In this document: positions 8,443 through 17,101 of the stretch, piece by piece
Layout: the number at the start of each line of letters is the position of its first letter
How positions within the stretch are numbered: position 1 is the stretch's first letter
DNA from: JBLNBN01 sp050260015
GTDB lineage: Bacteria > Bacteroidota > Ignavibacteria > Kapaibacteriales > UBA2268
DNA length: 64,000 nucleotides
Direction: 5' to 3'
NCBI GenBank assembly: GCA_050260015.1
Contig: JBLNBN010000039.1
Span: forward strand, 186,001-250,000
Program-made: the position numbers and the translations under genes
Notes under the pieces: model-generated
Told to the model about the DNA's origin: nothing
Seen by the model: only the letters and a program-made list of their open reading frames with translations
Database searches by the model: none

Positions 8443-9708
8443 ATGACCGGAGAAAAAATTAAACTACTTGACGGCAAGCTAACGGCGCCGGACAATCCCA
8501 TAATTCCATTTATTGAAGGCGACGGCATCGGGCGCGACATCTGGCGCGCCTCCGTTCGCGTCTTCGACGCGGCGGTCGAAAAGGCCTACGCCGGCAAGAG
8601 GAAAATTCATTGGCGCGAAGTTCTCGCCGGGGAAAAAGCTTTCAATCAAACGGGAGAATGGCTCCCGAAGGAAACGCTCGACGTTATCCGCGAATGCCTC
8701 ATCGCTATAAAAGGCCCGCTAACGACTCCCGTGGGCGGCGGCATTCGCTCGCTAAACGTCGCCCTAAGGCAATTGCTCGACCTCTACGTCTGCCTGCGCC
8801 CAGTGCGCTGGTTCGAGGGCGTTCCATCCCCTGTTAAGAATCCATCGAAGTGCGATATGGTTATTTTCCGCGAGAATTCCGAGGACATTTACGCGGGAAT
8901 TGAATGGATGGCAGGAACGGACGAAGCTAAGAAGATCGTTAAATTTCTAACGGAGGAAATGGGCGTTAAAAAGATCCGCTTCCCGGAAACTACTTCTATT
9001 GGAATTAAACCCATTAGCGAGGACGGCACGAAACGCTTGGTCCGGGCAACCATCGAGTACGCGCTCGCCCACGGCCGCCCCTCCGTTACGTTCGTGCACA
9101 AGGGCAACATTATGAAGTTCACCGAAGGCGCCTTTAAGGAGTGGGGCTACGACGTCGCCGAGCAGGAATTCGGCGATCGCGTCTTTACCTGGCGGCAATA
9201 TGACAAGATAAAAGCTGAAAAGGGCGCGGCCGAAGCCGACAGGGTTCAAAAAGAAGAGCTCGGTTCGGGCAAATTATTGATCAAGGACTTCATTGCCGAC
9301 GCATTCCTGCAGCAGATACTACTGCGCCCGGCGGAATACTCCGTTATCGCCACGATGAACCTGAACGGAGACTACATCTCCGACGCGCTTGCGGCGATAG
9401 TCGGCGGCATCGGAATCGCTCCCGGCGCGAACATCAACTATTTAACCGGTCATGCGGTTTTCGAGGCCACGCATGGCACCGCGCCCAAGTATGCCGACCA
9501 GGACAAGGTAAATCCCGGCTCGGTGATCCTCTCCGGCGTCCTTATGCTCGAGCATATCGGTTGGAAGGAGGCCGCCGACCTGATAGTCAAGGGGCTCGAG
9601 ACTTCCATCAAGCAGAAGCGCGTCACGTACGACTTCGAGCGCCTGATGCAGGGCGCGACGCTCCTGAAGACCTCCGAATTCGGCGACGCGATAATTGAGA
9701 ACATGTAA
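8443..9708 (+). CDS. icd: NADP-dependent isocitrate dehydrogenase
   Basis: This TCA-cycle enzyme oxidises isocitrate to 2-oxoglutarate and CO2 with NADP+ in the cytoplasm. The 421-residue protein matches the E. coli-type homodimeric enzyme. Visible features are IPFIEGDGIGRDIW at the start, GGGIRSLNVALRQ with S103 at the position of the phosphorylated serine of E. coli Icd, FRENSEDIYAG, NLNGDYISDA, and AKYADQDKVNPGSVILSG from the cofactor pocket. Presence of the serine does not show that an AceK kinase exists here. The gene is monocistronic, with a terminator 28 bases after the stop. Confidence 0.96.
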   Translation: MTGEKIKLLDGKLTAPDNPIIPFIEGDGIGRDIWRASVRVFDAAVEKAYAGKRKIHWREVLAGEKAFNQTGEWLPKETLDVIRECLIAIKGPLTTPVGGGIRSLNVALRQLLDLYVCLRPVRWFEGVPSPVKNPSKCDMVIFRENSEDIYAGIEWMAGTDEAKKIVKFLTEEMGVKKIRFPETTSIGIKPISEDGTKRLVRATIEYALAHGRPSVTFVHKGNIMKFTEGAFKEWGYDVAEQEFGDRVFTWRQYDKIKAEKGAAEADRVQKEELGSGKLLIKDFIADAFLQQILLRPAEYSVIATMNLNGDYISDALAAIVGGIGIAPGANINYLTGHAVFEATHGTAPKYADQDKVNPGSVILSGVLMLEHIGWKEAADLIVKGLETSIKQKRVTYDFERLMQGATLLKTSEFGDAIIENM

Positions 9709-9735
9709 TTAAAATACTTAACGGAATATAAACAA

Positions 9736-9760
9736 GGGCGGGCCGCGTGTCCGCCCTCTT
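9736..9760 (+). terminator. Terminator of icd (repeated sequence)
   Basis: GGGCGG (9736-9741) and CCGCCC (9751-9756) form the stem around the loop GCCGCGTGT, followed by TCTT. Nearly the same 22 bases recur after the AraC-type gene at 16508-16529. Confidence 0.6.
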
Positions 9761-9766
9761 CATTTA

Positions 9767-10140
9767 ACAATTATCATTGACCATTTATCGTGCGCGTTGC
9801 CGGCATTGTGCCGGGAAATGCCGCGCAAGCGCCAATTATATCAGTGTTTAGTCATCTTCGCGCACGTTAGGATCCAAAGGGCGCATGGATTCCGGGTCTA
9901 ACGCCCGGAATGACACGAATGCGTTATCGCGCCGTACCCTGAGCGCCGTCGAAGGTACGGCAAAGGAAACCCCGGGCGCTTCGACAGGCTCAGCGACCGG
10001 CTGCTGAATACATTTTTCTTAACCCCGGAGGGGTTACAGCTTTGTAACGCGAAGCGCCTGCTACCAGCACGCTTTTCTCCCGCGGCTTCGCCGCGGAAAG
10101 GGAATTGGTGTGATGCGGCTTTACTACTGACGTTTGTAGA
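9767..10140. repeat. Dispersed-repeat mosaic A (no gene)
   Basis: This gap holds short palindromic elements and no convincing gene. ATTCCGGG/CCCGGAAT forms a hairpin at 9889-9911. GCCGTACC/GGTACGGC (9931-9961) encloses CTGAGC, and a GCGCTTCGACAGGCTCAGCG-like unit follows at 9977-9997. TAACCCC-GGA-GGGGTTA lies at 10020-10036, and a GCGGC-TTC-GCCGC hairpin around 10081-10093. Parts of it recur at 45943-46758. Confidence 0.6.
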
Positions 10141-10151
10141 AAAGGTTGAAA

Positions 10152-11810
10152 TTACTTCTCAAAAAATACGTACCCGCCCTTACGGTAGAGTTCCTTTAGA
10201 TTGTATTTTGCCTTCTCGCGCTCGGCGTGCTTCAGCTTCGTAACGAAGTAGGCGGGGCGATCCAATTGATGCGTCAATAAGTACTCGGTGAATTTTCCCT
10301 TTTCCATGCCATGGTAGTATGCGGAGTTCCGCGGCTCCCTCTCCGCGTAGAAGTAATGCGCGTATGTCTTGAATCCAAGTGGCTGAATGTAGCAGTTTAC
10401 GCCGCGCTTTGATTGGAAAAATTCAATTATCGATCCCTGCGAATGCGGCTCCACTTTGGGTACGACGAGCGCCATAAACGTAAATACCGCGACGAGATTC
10501 GCTCCGAAGAGCGCGTAGAAGGCGTGCGAGGCCTTGCCTTTCTTCGCCCAAATTACGGCCAATACCGCCCCGGCGAGCGGCAGCAGCCCCGGCAGCCATT
10601 CGTATCCGCTCCAATGCGATTCAACGGCAAGCGCCGCGCGGGTAAACGCGTCGACCTTCGGCATGATAAGCTCTTTATTTATCAATAATAGAGGAATCGC
10701 CGTCATAAACGCAGAAACGAGCGCGCCAACCGATAGAACTGTCCATGCGGCCGCTTTTTTCTTTTTAAATTCCCCGCCGAAGAAACGCCAAACTGCCAGC
10801 GCCCCGAAATACGTAACTGGGAAGTACGCCAGCGAGGAGTAGTGAACAATTTTCGTTTTGACAATCGAGAAAACGATAAGCACGACAAGAAGCAGCGCGA
10901 GCGCCAATCTCGAGAAGAGCTTCTGACGGGCTATTTCGGTCTCGACGCTTCGAAAAGCGTAAATCGCCAAAGCCGACGCAGGGAAGCAACCTAAGAGCAA
11001 TACTAAGAAATGATAGAAGAACGGACCGCTATGCCCCGCGTCGCCGGTCGTCAGCAGGCGCGATTGGTAGCTGATAAATTGATTAACTATTCCAAACCCC
11101 GCCTCCGGGGTTACGAGAGCGAACCATGCTACGAGCGGGGCTAACGCTATCGCCATAAAGATTAGGAATTCGGCCCACGGCATTCTTAGCTTTCTCCTGA
11201 ATATGATATGCCACAGGCCCCAGGCGAGCGCCACGAGCAGCCAGCCCACGGGGCCTTTCGTCAGCGCTGCCCCTGCAGCAAGAAGAGCAGCTATGTATAA
11301 GTATTTTCGTGAATTTGCTTCGCCTTGCTCGGAATACCTTCTAAAAATATAATAAATCGAGGAGAACATAAAGAGATTGAATAGCGGGTCGATTAGCCCC
11401 GACTTAAAGTAAAAGAAAGGCAAAAGGGAGCAGCCGTAGACCGTCGCCCAGAGCAGCCCGAACTTCCGCCCGCGGACTTCCGCCCCGACGAGGAAAATAA
11501 AAGCCAAAGATATCGCGCCTATCAACGCGTTGGGCAGCCGCGCCGCGAATTCGTTCACGCCGAATGCCGACATCGAGAGCGCCTGCAGCCAGATGAACAG
11601 CGGCGGCTTCTCGTGGAACGGTTCGAAATCGATACGCACGCGAAGGTAGTCGCCCGTTACGAGCATTTCGCGCGCCGCCTCGGCGAAGTTTATCTCGTCC
11701 CAATCGAAGAGATGAGTCGAGCCGATAAACGGCAGGAAGAGCGCGAGCGCGCATAATGCAATTAATAGCGCAGTTTTAGCTTTGCTTATCTTTTCCATAT
11801 TTCTTTCCAT
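10152..11810 (-). CDS. GT39-family membrane glycosyltransferase (ArnT/PMT-like)
   Basis: A polytopic inner-membrane protein of 552 residues with ~12 hydrophobic segments. Near the N-terminus it has FDWDEINFAEAAREM, with the acidic pair of the first external loop that serves catalysis in GT39, and EKPPLFIWLQALSM in the next region. Relatives transfer a sugar from a polyprenyl-phosphate donor to lipid A, protein or other periplasmic acceptors; the acceptor here is unknown. A second in-frame ATG five codons downstream could be the real start, because a -7 element lies very close to the first one. It is monocistronic. Confidence 0.85.
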   Translation of the reverse strand: MERNMEKISKAKTALLIALCALALFLPFIGSTHLFDWDEINFAEAAREMLVTGDYLRVRIDFEPFHEKPPLFIWLQALSMSAFGVNEFAARLPNALIGAISLAFIFLVGAEVRGRKFGLLWATVYGCSLLPFFYFKSGLIDPLFNLFMFSSIYYIFRRYSEQGEANSRKYLYIAALLAAGAALTKGPVGWLLVALAWGLWHIIFRRKLRMPWAEFLIFMAIALAPLVAWFALVTPEAGFGIVNQFISYQSRLLTTGDAGHSGPFFYHFLVLLLGCFPASALAIYAFRSVETEIARQKLFSRLALALLLVVLIVFSIVKTKIVHYSSLAYFPVTYFGALAVWRFFGGEFKKKKAAAWTVLSVGALVSAFMTAIPLLLINKELIMPKVDAFTRAALAVESHWSGYEWLPGLLPLAGAVLAVIWAKKGKASHAFYALFGANLVAVFTFMALVVPKVEPHSQGSIIEFFQSKRGVNCYIQPLGFKTYAHYFYAEREPRNSAYYHGMEKGKFTEYLLTHQLDRPAYFVTKLKHAEREKAKYNLKELYRKGGYVFFEK

Positions 11811-11821
11811 TTCCCAATAGG

Positions 11822-11829
11822 CAAAATTA
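11822..11829 (-). promoter_or_regulatory. Bacteroidota-type -7 element of the GT39 gene
   Basis: The minus strand reads TAATTTTG followed by CC, the same ten bases as before murI. It is only 12 bases from the first ATG, which favours the second ATG as the start. Confidence 0.35.
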
Positions 11830-11899
11830 CGATAATAAGCGCTTTTGGCATAAAAATAGATTGTTAATTAAATGCATAAAAATAGAAGAGAAGTAAACA

Positions 11900-12802
11900 A
11901 TGAAATTAGTCATAGCGCTCCTGGTAGCGTGTTTTTTGTCGCTCGCGGCGGCATTCCCGGCGGAAATAGTGAAACCCGGGCTGAGCGAACCCGTTCTCAC
12001 CGGAGGTGAAGCCTACCCGCTGGCGTGGCAGGGCGTCGAAGGAAAAGTACGGTTCGAGCTTACGACGGACGGCGGAGAAACCTGGAAATCGCTTTTGGAG
12101 GCTGAAGCGGGCTCGGGCGAAAGCGTCTGGACCGCGCCCCGCATTACGACGCGCAGCTCCGCCATTCGCATGGTAGCCGTTCCCTCTGGCGAGGAACTTT
12201 CCCGAACGGGAGAAATGCGAATACTCGCCGGAAGACTTAAATTCTTCGCGCCGTATTGGGGCGAAACCTTAAAAGGCGGCTCGGAATTGACCGCCCGATG
12301 GGATTGCGTGGACGCCGAGCCGTTCGAGCTCTCTATCTCGCTCGACGGCGGTTATTCCTGGGAGCCCCTCGCTAAAATCGAAGAACCGTTGTTGGGGTTC
12401 GCCAGGGCAAAAGCGCCGCAAGCCTTTACGTATAAGGCGCGTTTGCGCGCGGCCCTTCCAGGCTCGCCCGACATGGAGTACGACCGCACCGGAGACTTCT
12501 CGATACTTCCGACTCTAAGCGCTTCGGAAGCGGATTCCGTCAAAAAGACTTCCATAGCTAACGCGGCGCCATCCCCGGCTACCGATTATGTTAGCTTTGG
12601 AGTTTATACCGAGCAATCCGAATTAAAGTTATTGGGTTCGATCGTAAACGAACGCGGCGATCAATTAATAACTAAGAAATTCGAGCTCGGCCAGGGCGTC
12701 AGCACGATCGGGTTCGATATTCGCGAGCTCGCTGCCGGGGCTTACTACGTAAGCTTTGAATACGAGGGGAAGATCGAAGTTAGGAACTTTATTAAATCAT
12801 AA
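11900..12802 (+). CDS. Secreted protein with a T9SS type A sorting domain
   Basis: The 300-residue product has a signal peptide (to about A18, LSLAAAFPA) and two beta-sandwich-like modules with the recurring pattern TTDGGETWKSL / SLDGGYSWEPL. The last ~80 residues look like a type A C-terminal sorting domain: NAAPSPATDYVSF at the start, a middle strand LLGSIVNERGDQLI and the end LAAGAYYVSFEYEG. It should cross the inner membrane by Sec and the outer membrane by T9SS. Its function is unknown. A strong terminator follows. Confidence 0.75.
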   Translation: MKLVIALLVACFLSLAAAFPAEIVKPGLSEPVLTGGEAYPLAWQGVEGKVRFELTTDGGETWKSLLEAEAGSGESVWTAPRITTRSSAIRMVAVPSGEELSRTGEMRILAGRLKFFAPYWGETLKGGSELTARWDCVDAEPFELSISLDGGYSWEPLAKIEEPLLGFARAKAPQAFTYKARLRAALPGSPDMEYDRTGDFSILPTLSASEADSVKKTSIANAAPSPATDYVSFGVYTEQSELKLLGSIVNERGDQLITKKFELGQGVSTIGFDIRELAAGAYYVSFEYEGKIEVRNFIKS

Positions 12803-12824
12803 CGCTATCCCTCGAATAATACGC

Positions 12825-12861
12825 AAAAGAGCGATTGAACTTGCCATCAATCGCTCTTTTT
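12825..12861. terminator. Strong terminator after the T9SS cargo gene
   Basis: AAAAGAGCGATTGA (12825-12838) pairs perfectly over 14 bp with TCAATCGCTCTTTT (12847-12860), with an 8-base loop and T tail. A-rich flanks let it work in both directions between convergent genes. Confidence 0.88.
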
Positions 12862-12893
12862 ACAAAATTTAAGTTCTTAGGCTACGAGCCCGT

Positions 12894-13259
12894 TTAATGC
12901 GGGGCCGGTTGGTCCGGAGTTGTAGTTGTGGTTTTCGAGGAGCTGTCGGCGGCAAATTCCGCTTCGTATCCCATTTCCTGTATTTTCTTAAGTATTTGTT
13001 CGCCGGTTATTTTTTCCTTGTCGAAGCTGACTGTAGCTACCTTATCCTTCATCGAGACGTAGCATTCGCTAACGCCCGGGGTTTCCTTAAGCTTTTTCTC
13101 GATTTTATTCTTGCACATCCATGAAAATGCGCTCGTTTTGATCTTGCACTCGCACGGCGAGGCCGCCGTCGCGCTGTTGCCCGCAAAGGCTTCTCCGAAG
13201 AGGAGCATTGCGCTCAGCAGGGATGCAAAGACTAATTTGTACATTGATGAGAGTTTCAC
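12894..13259 (-). CDS. Secreted heavy-metal-associated (HMA-like) domain protein
   Basis: A small exported protein with a signal peptide (MYKLVFASLLSAMLLFGEA) and one HMA-like beta-alpha-beta-beta-alpha-beta domain (VSECYVSMKDKVATVSFDK, then IQEMGYEAEF). The usual GMxCxxC metal loop is altered: the first cysteine position is serine in SAFSWMC and only the second cysteine remains. A CEC pair sits just upstream (SPCECKIK), so three cysteines may form a different site. The start is best placed at a GTG (13257-13259), seven bases after GGAG; an ATG five codons downstream lacks a ribosome binding site. The C-terminus is a low-complexity Thr/Pro tail. Confidence 0.7.
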   Translation of the reverse strand: MKLSSMYKLVFASLLSAMLLFGEAFAGNSATAASPCECKIKTSAFSWMCKNKIEKKLKETPGVSECYVSMKDKVATVSFDKEKITGEQILKKIQEMGYEAEFAADSSSKTTTTTPDQPAPH

Positions 13260-13456
13260 GGTTAATCTCCTAAAATCATAACACAAATATTAAATTGAAC
13301 CTACAAAAGCATAACGTTGCTAAACGCTAAAAGTTACAGTAGCTTAATAATAAATTTTTAAGTTAATTTTAACGGCCGCAGCCGTTAGGTTTAGCTGAAT
13401 ATTTTTTGTAAATTATCTTTTACTTATTGATAAATTTTAGGAATTTAAGTAGAGAT

Positions 13457-15493
13457 ATGAAAAAGATATTTTTAGTCCTAGCGATTATTATGACTGCGAC
13501 GCTGCTGCACGCTCAGGCTCGCAGGGGAGGGCAAGTGATTTCACCGGACGTTCGCAAGCAATTAATCAAGGAATTATCGGACAAATATCCGGGCGACAAT
13601 TCGCGGATTCAGCGCGGTATAGAGCAGTCCGCCGCTCTTTGGATTGAAAGCGACGGAAGCGAGCAGGATTTTTCCAATTTCGTACGCGAGAGCTTCGCTC
13701 CTAATGGGCCGGCCCTTGAATCGCTCTACCAATCTATCGCCGCTAACTTTGAATCGATCTTCGGCCATTTCAATAAAATGAGCCTCGATATGAAACGCTC
13801 CGTGCACCTTGTAGGCCCCGAGCCAAATGCGTTCGATCTGGCGATAAGCGGCTACGACCCGAGCGCGCACATTACCGAGGACTTCTTCGCTAATAAGATC
13901 GCGTTTATGATAGTTCTTAATTTCCCGGCCTACACGCTCGACCAGAAGAACGAATTGGGCGCCGGCTGGACGCCAAAAGATTGGGCCTATGCGCGCATCG
14001 GCGATATGTTCACCTCGCGACCGCCGGCGGATTTGCTCCTTAAGGTTTCCGAAAGCTTCGCCGACGCGGACAACTATATCTCCAACTATAATATTTACGT
14101 TGGCAACCTTGTGGATAAGGACTTTAAGACATACTTCCCCAAGGACATGAAGCTAATAACGCACTGGAATCTCCGCGACGAGATAAAAAGCCAATACAGC
14201 GATAAGAAGAACGGACTCGCTTCGCAGAAGATGATCTACGAAGTTATGAAGCATATCGTCGCGCAGGACATACCCGCAAAGGTAATCAATAGCGGCGAGT
14301 TCCAGTGGAACCCCGTAACTAACGAGGTCTTCTCCGGCAAGACGAAGGTAGCCTCGGAACCCGAACCCGACGCCCGCTACCAAAAGCTGCTTAACAACTT
14401 CCTCGCCTTGCGCGCGCTCGACCAGTTCACCCCGCTATACCCGACATATATTGACCGTAAATTTAACTCCGAAATGGAGATACCGCAGGAGAAGGTAGAG
14501 CAGATATTCGTTTCGCTCGTCAGCTCCCCCGAAGCAAAGCAAGTCGGCAAGCTGATCGAGAAGAGATTGGGACGCAAGCTCCAGCCGTTCGATATATGGT
14601 ACGACGGGTTCAAATCGCGTTCCTCTATCTCCCCCGAGAAATTGGACGCGGCCACGAAAGCTAAGTACCCCAACGCCGAAGCAGTCCAGCGCGATCTGCC
14701 TAATATTTTAACTAAATTGGGCTACGCCCCCGAGCGCGCAAGCGAGATAGTAAGCCGCGTCGAAGTGGACGCCTCCCGCGGAGCAGGGCACGCCTGGGGC
14801 GCGGACATGCGCACCGAAAAAGCGCACCTCCGCACCCGCATCGGCGAGGGCGGCATGGACTACAAAGGCTATAACATCGCCGTGCATGAATTCGGCCACA
14901 ACGTCGAGCAAACTATTACGCTCTACAACGCCCCGGAATATATGATCCGCAGCGTACCCAACACCGCATTTACCGAGGCCTGGGCGTTCGTGTTCCAAAA
15001 GCGCGATCTCGACCTGCTCGGCATCAAGGATGAAAACCCGAATAAAGAGCAACTCTTAGCGTTGGATAATTTCTGGTCGTGCTACGAGATCATGGGCGTT
15101 TCGCTCGTCGATCAGCGCGTCTGGAAGTGGCTCTATGCAAATCCCGACGCCACCGCCGCCGAGCTGAAAGTAGCGACGATCGGCATCGCTAAGGACGTTT
15201 GGAACAGCTACTTCGCTCCCGTTTTCGGTATGAAGGACGAGCCGATACTCGCCATCTATTCGCACATGATCGACAACCCGCTCTATCTCTCCGCTTACCC
15301 AATAGGGCATTTAATTGAATTCCAGATGGAAAAGCAGATGAAGGGCAAGAACCTCGCGAGCGAAATGGAGCGCATGCTCCGCCAGGGCCGCCTAACGCCT
15401 AAGTACTGGATGCTCGGCGCGGTAGGCTCCGAACTTTCAGCAGAGCCGGTTTTAGAGGCCACGAGAGAAGCTTTAAAGGTTGTTAAGGATTGA
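13457..15493 (+). CDS. Secreted gluzincin-type zinc metallopeptidase
   Basis: The 678-residue product has a signal peptide (MKKIFLVLAIIMTATLLHAQ) and one zinc-peptidase domain. HEFGH is at residues 477-481 and a downstream glutamate, E507 in FTEAWAF, is 26 residues after the second histidine. That HExxH plus distal Glu pattern is the gluzincin arrangement seen in M3-like peptidases. The closest family could not be named with certainty. The ATG at 13457 is preferred over an upstream TTG because it starts the signal peptide directly. An AraC/GyrI-type regulator follows after six bases, so the two are probably co-transcribed. Confidence 0.75.
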   Translation: MKKIFLVLAIIMTATLLHAQARRGGQVISPDVRKQLIKELSDKYPGDNSRIQRGIEQSAALWIESDGSEQDFSNFVRESFAPNGPALESLYQSIAANFESIFGHFNKMSLDMKRSVHLVGPEPNAFDLAISGYDPSAHITEDFFANKIAFMIVLNFPAYTLDQKNELGAGWTPKDWAYARIGDMFTSRPPADLLLKVSESFADADNYISNYNIYVGNLVDKDFKTYFPKDMKLITHWNLRDEIKSQYSDKKNGLASQKMIYEVMKHIVAQDIPAKVINSGEFQWNPVTNEVFSGKTKVASEPEPDARYQKLLNNFLALRALDQFTPLYPTYIDRKFNSEMEIPQEKVEQIFVSLVSSPEAKQVGKLIEKRLGRKLQPFDIWYDGFKSRSSISPEKLDAATKAKYPNAEAVQRDLPNILTKLGYAPERASEIVSRVEVDASRGAGHAWGADMRTEKAHLRTRIGEGGMDYKGYNIAVHEFGHNVEQTITLYNAPEYMIRSVPNTAFTEAWAFVFQKRDLDLLGIKDENPNKEQLLALDNFWSCYEIMGVSLVDQRVWKWLYANPDATAAELKVATIGIAKDVWNSYFAPVFGMKDEPILAIYSHMIDNPLYLSAYPIGHLIEFQMEKQMKGKNLASEMERMLRQGRLTPKYWMLGAVGSELSAEPVLEATREALKVVKD

Positions 15494-15499
15494 TTGTAG

Positions 15500-16480
15500 A
15501 TGCGCAGCGACTATATAAAAGCTATTAACCGGGCTATGGACTTCGTAGAGAAAAACCTCTTCGAAGACTTAACGCTGGAGCAGGTTTCCCGGGAAGCCTG
15601 CTTCTCGCAGTTTTACTTTTCGCGGATATTTAAATCGATTACCGGCGAAACTCTTTTCGGGTATATCCAACGCCTGCGGCTGGAGCGCGCGGCGGACCTG
15701 ATTTGCCAGGGCGGCGAAACCGTTATGAGCGAAGTAGCCTGGAAGATAGGCTTTTCCAGCCCCGCTTCCTTTACGCGCGCGTTCCGGGAAAAATTCGGAT
15801 GCGCCCCGAGCGAATGGAAAGCGGCGAAAACCGCAGGTAGCGAAAATGGCAATTTTAGCAAGGAAAATAGCAAGATCGGCATAGCGGAAGGCAATCTGCG
15901 CAAAGAGATTGAGGAATCGCCTTACTATTTTAGCAGCGAAAGCAAAGGCGATTTTCTCAAAACTATTTGGAGATTTAAGATGAAAGAAGGAAACGTAGAA
16001 GGTAAGTTTGAAGTGCGCGAATTGCCGAAGACGAAGTTTGCGTATATCCGCCACATCGGACCCTACGCGGGGGACGAAAATCTTTTTGGAAGGCTGTTCG
16101 GCAGCATAATGCGCTGGGCCGGCCCCAAGGGACTTGTTCGCTTTCCCGAAACAAAGATGATGACTATTTACCACGATAACCCGGACATAACGCCGCCGGA
16201 GAAATTCCGAATCAGCGTCGGCATGACCGTTCCCGAAAACGTCCAGCCGGAGGGCGAGATCGGCGTAATGGATATCGAGGGCGGGCTCTACGGCGTCGGT
16301 ACGTTCGAGATCGATCCGAAGGACTACGGAGCCGCCTGGAATATGGTCTACGGCGGATTTCTCCCCGAGAGCGGCTACAAGCCGGACGAGCGCGCATGCT
16401 TCGAGGTCTACCTGAACGACCCGCGGCAGCATCCCGAAGGCAAGCACATAGTCGAGATCTACGCGCCGATAAAGAAGTAG
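15500..16480 (+). CDS. AraC-family regulator with a GyrI-like effector domain
   Basis: A cytoplasmic transcription regulator of 326 residues. Residues ~5-105 form two AraC helix-turn-helix units (LTLEQVSREACFSQFYFSRIF, split here as LTLEQVSREACF and SQFYFSRIF; second unit VAWKIGFSSPASFTRAFREKF). Residues ~165-326 form a GyrI-like small-molecule-binding domain, with FEVRELPKTKFAYIRHIGPY at its start and HIVEIYAPI at its end. This layout is that of Rob/SoxS-like or BmrR-effector regulators that sense lipophilic compounds. It begins six bases after the peptidase stop. Confidence 0.88.
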   Translation: MRSDYIKAINRAMDFVEKNLFEDLTLEQVSREACFSQFYFSRIFKSITGETLFGYIQRLRLERAADLICQGGETVMSEVAWKIGFSSPASFTRAFREKFGCAPSEWKAAKTAGSENGNFSKENSKIGIAEGNLRKEIEESPYYFSSESKGDFLKTIWRFKMKEGNVEGKFEVRELPKTKFAYIRHIGPYAGDENLFGRLFGSIMRWAGPKGLVRFPETKMMTIYHDNPDITPPEKFRISVGMTVPENVQPEGEIGVMDIEGGLYGVGTFEIDPKDYGAAWNMVYGGFLPESGYKPDERACFEVYLNDPRQHPEGKHIVEIYAPIKK

Positions 16481-16507
16481 TTTAAGATATTTTTGAACGT
16501 ATCCTAT

Positions 16508-16533
16508 GGGCGGGCCGTGTGTCCGCCCTTTTT
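16508..16533 (+). terminator. Terminator of the peptidase-AraC operon (repeated sequence)
   Basis: GGGCGG (16508-16513), loop GCCGTGTGT, CCGCCC (16523-16528), then five T. It matches the icd terminator at 21 of 22 bases. Confidence 0.75.
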
Positions 16534-16843
16534 AATTAAGAAATAACAATCACCATGCGCGCCGTCCCGCCGCTTTGATCCAGGTTGATTTAATCCCTTG
16601 CTGAATAATTTGCTAATGATAAAAAAACAAGCCGATAACAGGTGGAAAAAGGCGATTTAGAAAATAAATTAGTAAAAATGAAAAAATAGTTAGTTTTGTG
16701 TCCGATTATTGAGTATATTATGGGGTCGTAAAACGCAGTAATTGAATTGTTCATTGAAATACGCAATTTTATTGAATAAAAAGGAGGATTTGGCAAATAA
16801 TGTGGTCGAACGATTTTTTATGACTTGTTAAAAGAAGGACTAC
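16534..16843. other. AT-rich gap with no recognisable gene
   Basis: About 310 bases, clearly more AT-rich than the flanking genes. I see no gene, repeat or terminator beyond the one at its left edge. AAGGAGG (16782-16788) is not followed by a useful open frame. Confidence 0.5.
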
Positions 16844-17101
16844 ATGCAGTATATAGCACGCATGAAAATGAACCAGTTTCTCATCGATAAAGTTATCGAT
16901 ACAAGTAACATAGCTACTATAAATATTCAACCGCATATTTTAGAAAGTAACGAGTTAATTTTCATGAACCTGGCAATCCAGGACGGCATATTCGAAATGA
17001 GTAATGAATCAATAGTTTTAACCGCTAAAGGTCGCGCTTATCTCGAATACATTATTAAGACTAAAAATAAATCGACAAAAGTCGGCTTAAAATCGAGATA
17101 A
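16844..17101 (+). CDS. Small hypothetical protein, possibly winged-helix
   Basis: An 85-residue product, not recognised. The ATG has an AAGGA ribosome binding site at good spacing, which is the main evidence that it is translated. The segment LAIQDGIFEMSNESIVLTAKG resembles the wing and last helix of winged-helix DNA-binding domains (a short acidic loop followed by LTxKGRxYLEY), and the C-terminus is lysine-rich. That fold assignment is an inference. It stands alone in an AT-rich pocket with no neighbour that hints at a role. Confidence 0.45.
   Translation: MQYIARMKMNQFLIDKVIDTSNIATINIQPHILESNELIFMNLAIQDGIFEMSNESIVLTAKGRAYLEYIIKTKNKSTKVGLKSR

Noticed and set aside
15569..16447. 292-codon minus-strand open frame
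   Set aside because: It lies wholly inside the AraC/GyrI gene in the antisense direction and reflects codon bias (frequent GAA/GCG codons that avoid stops on the other strand).
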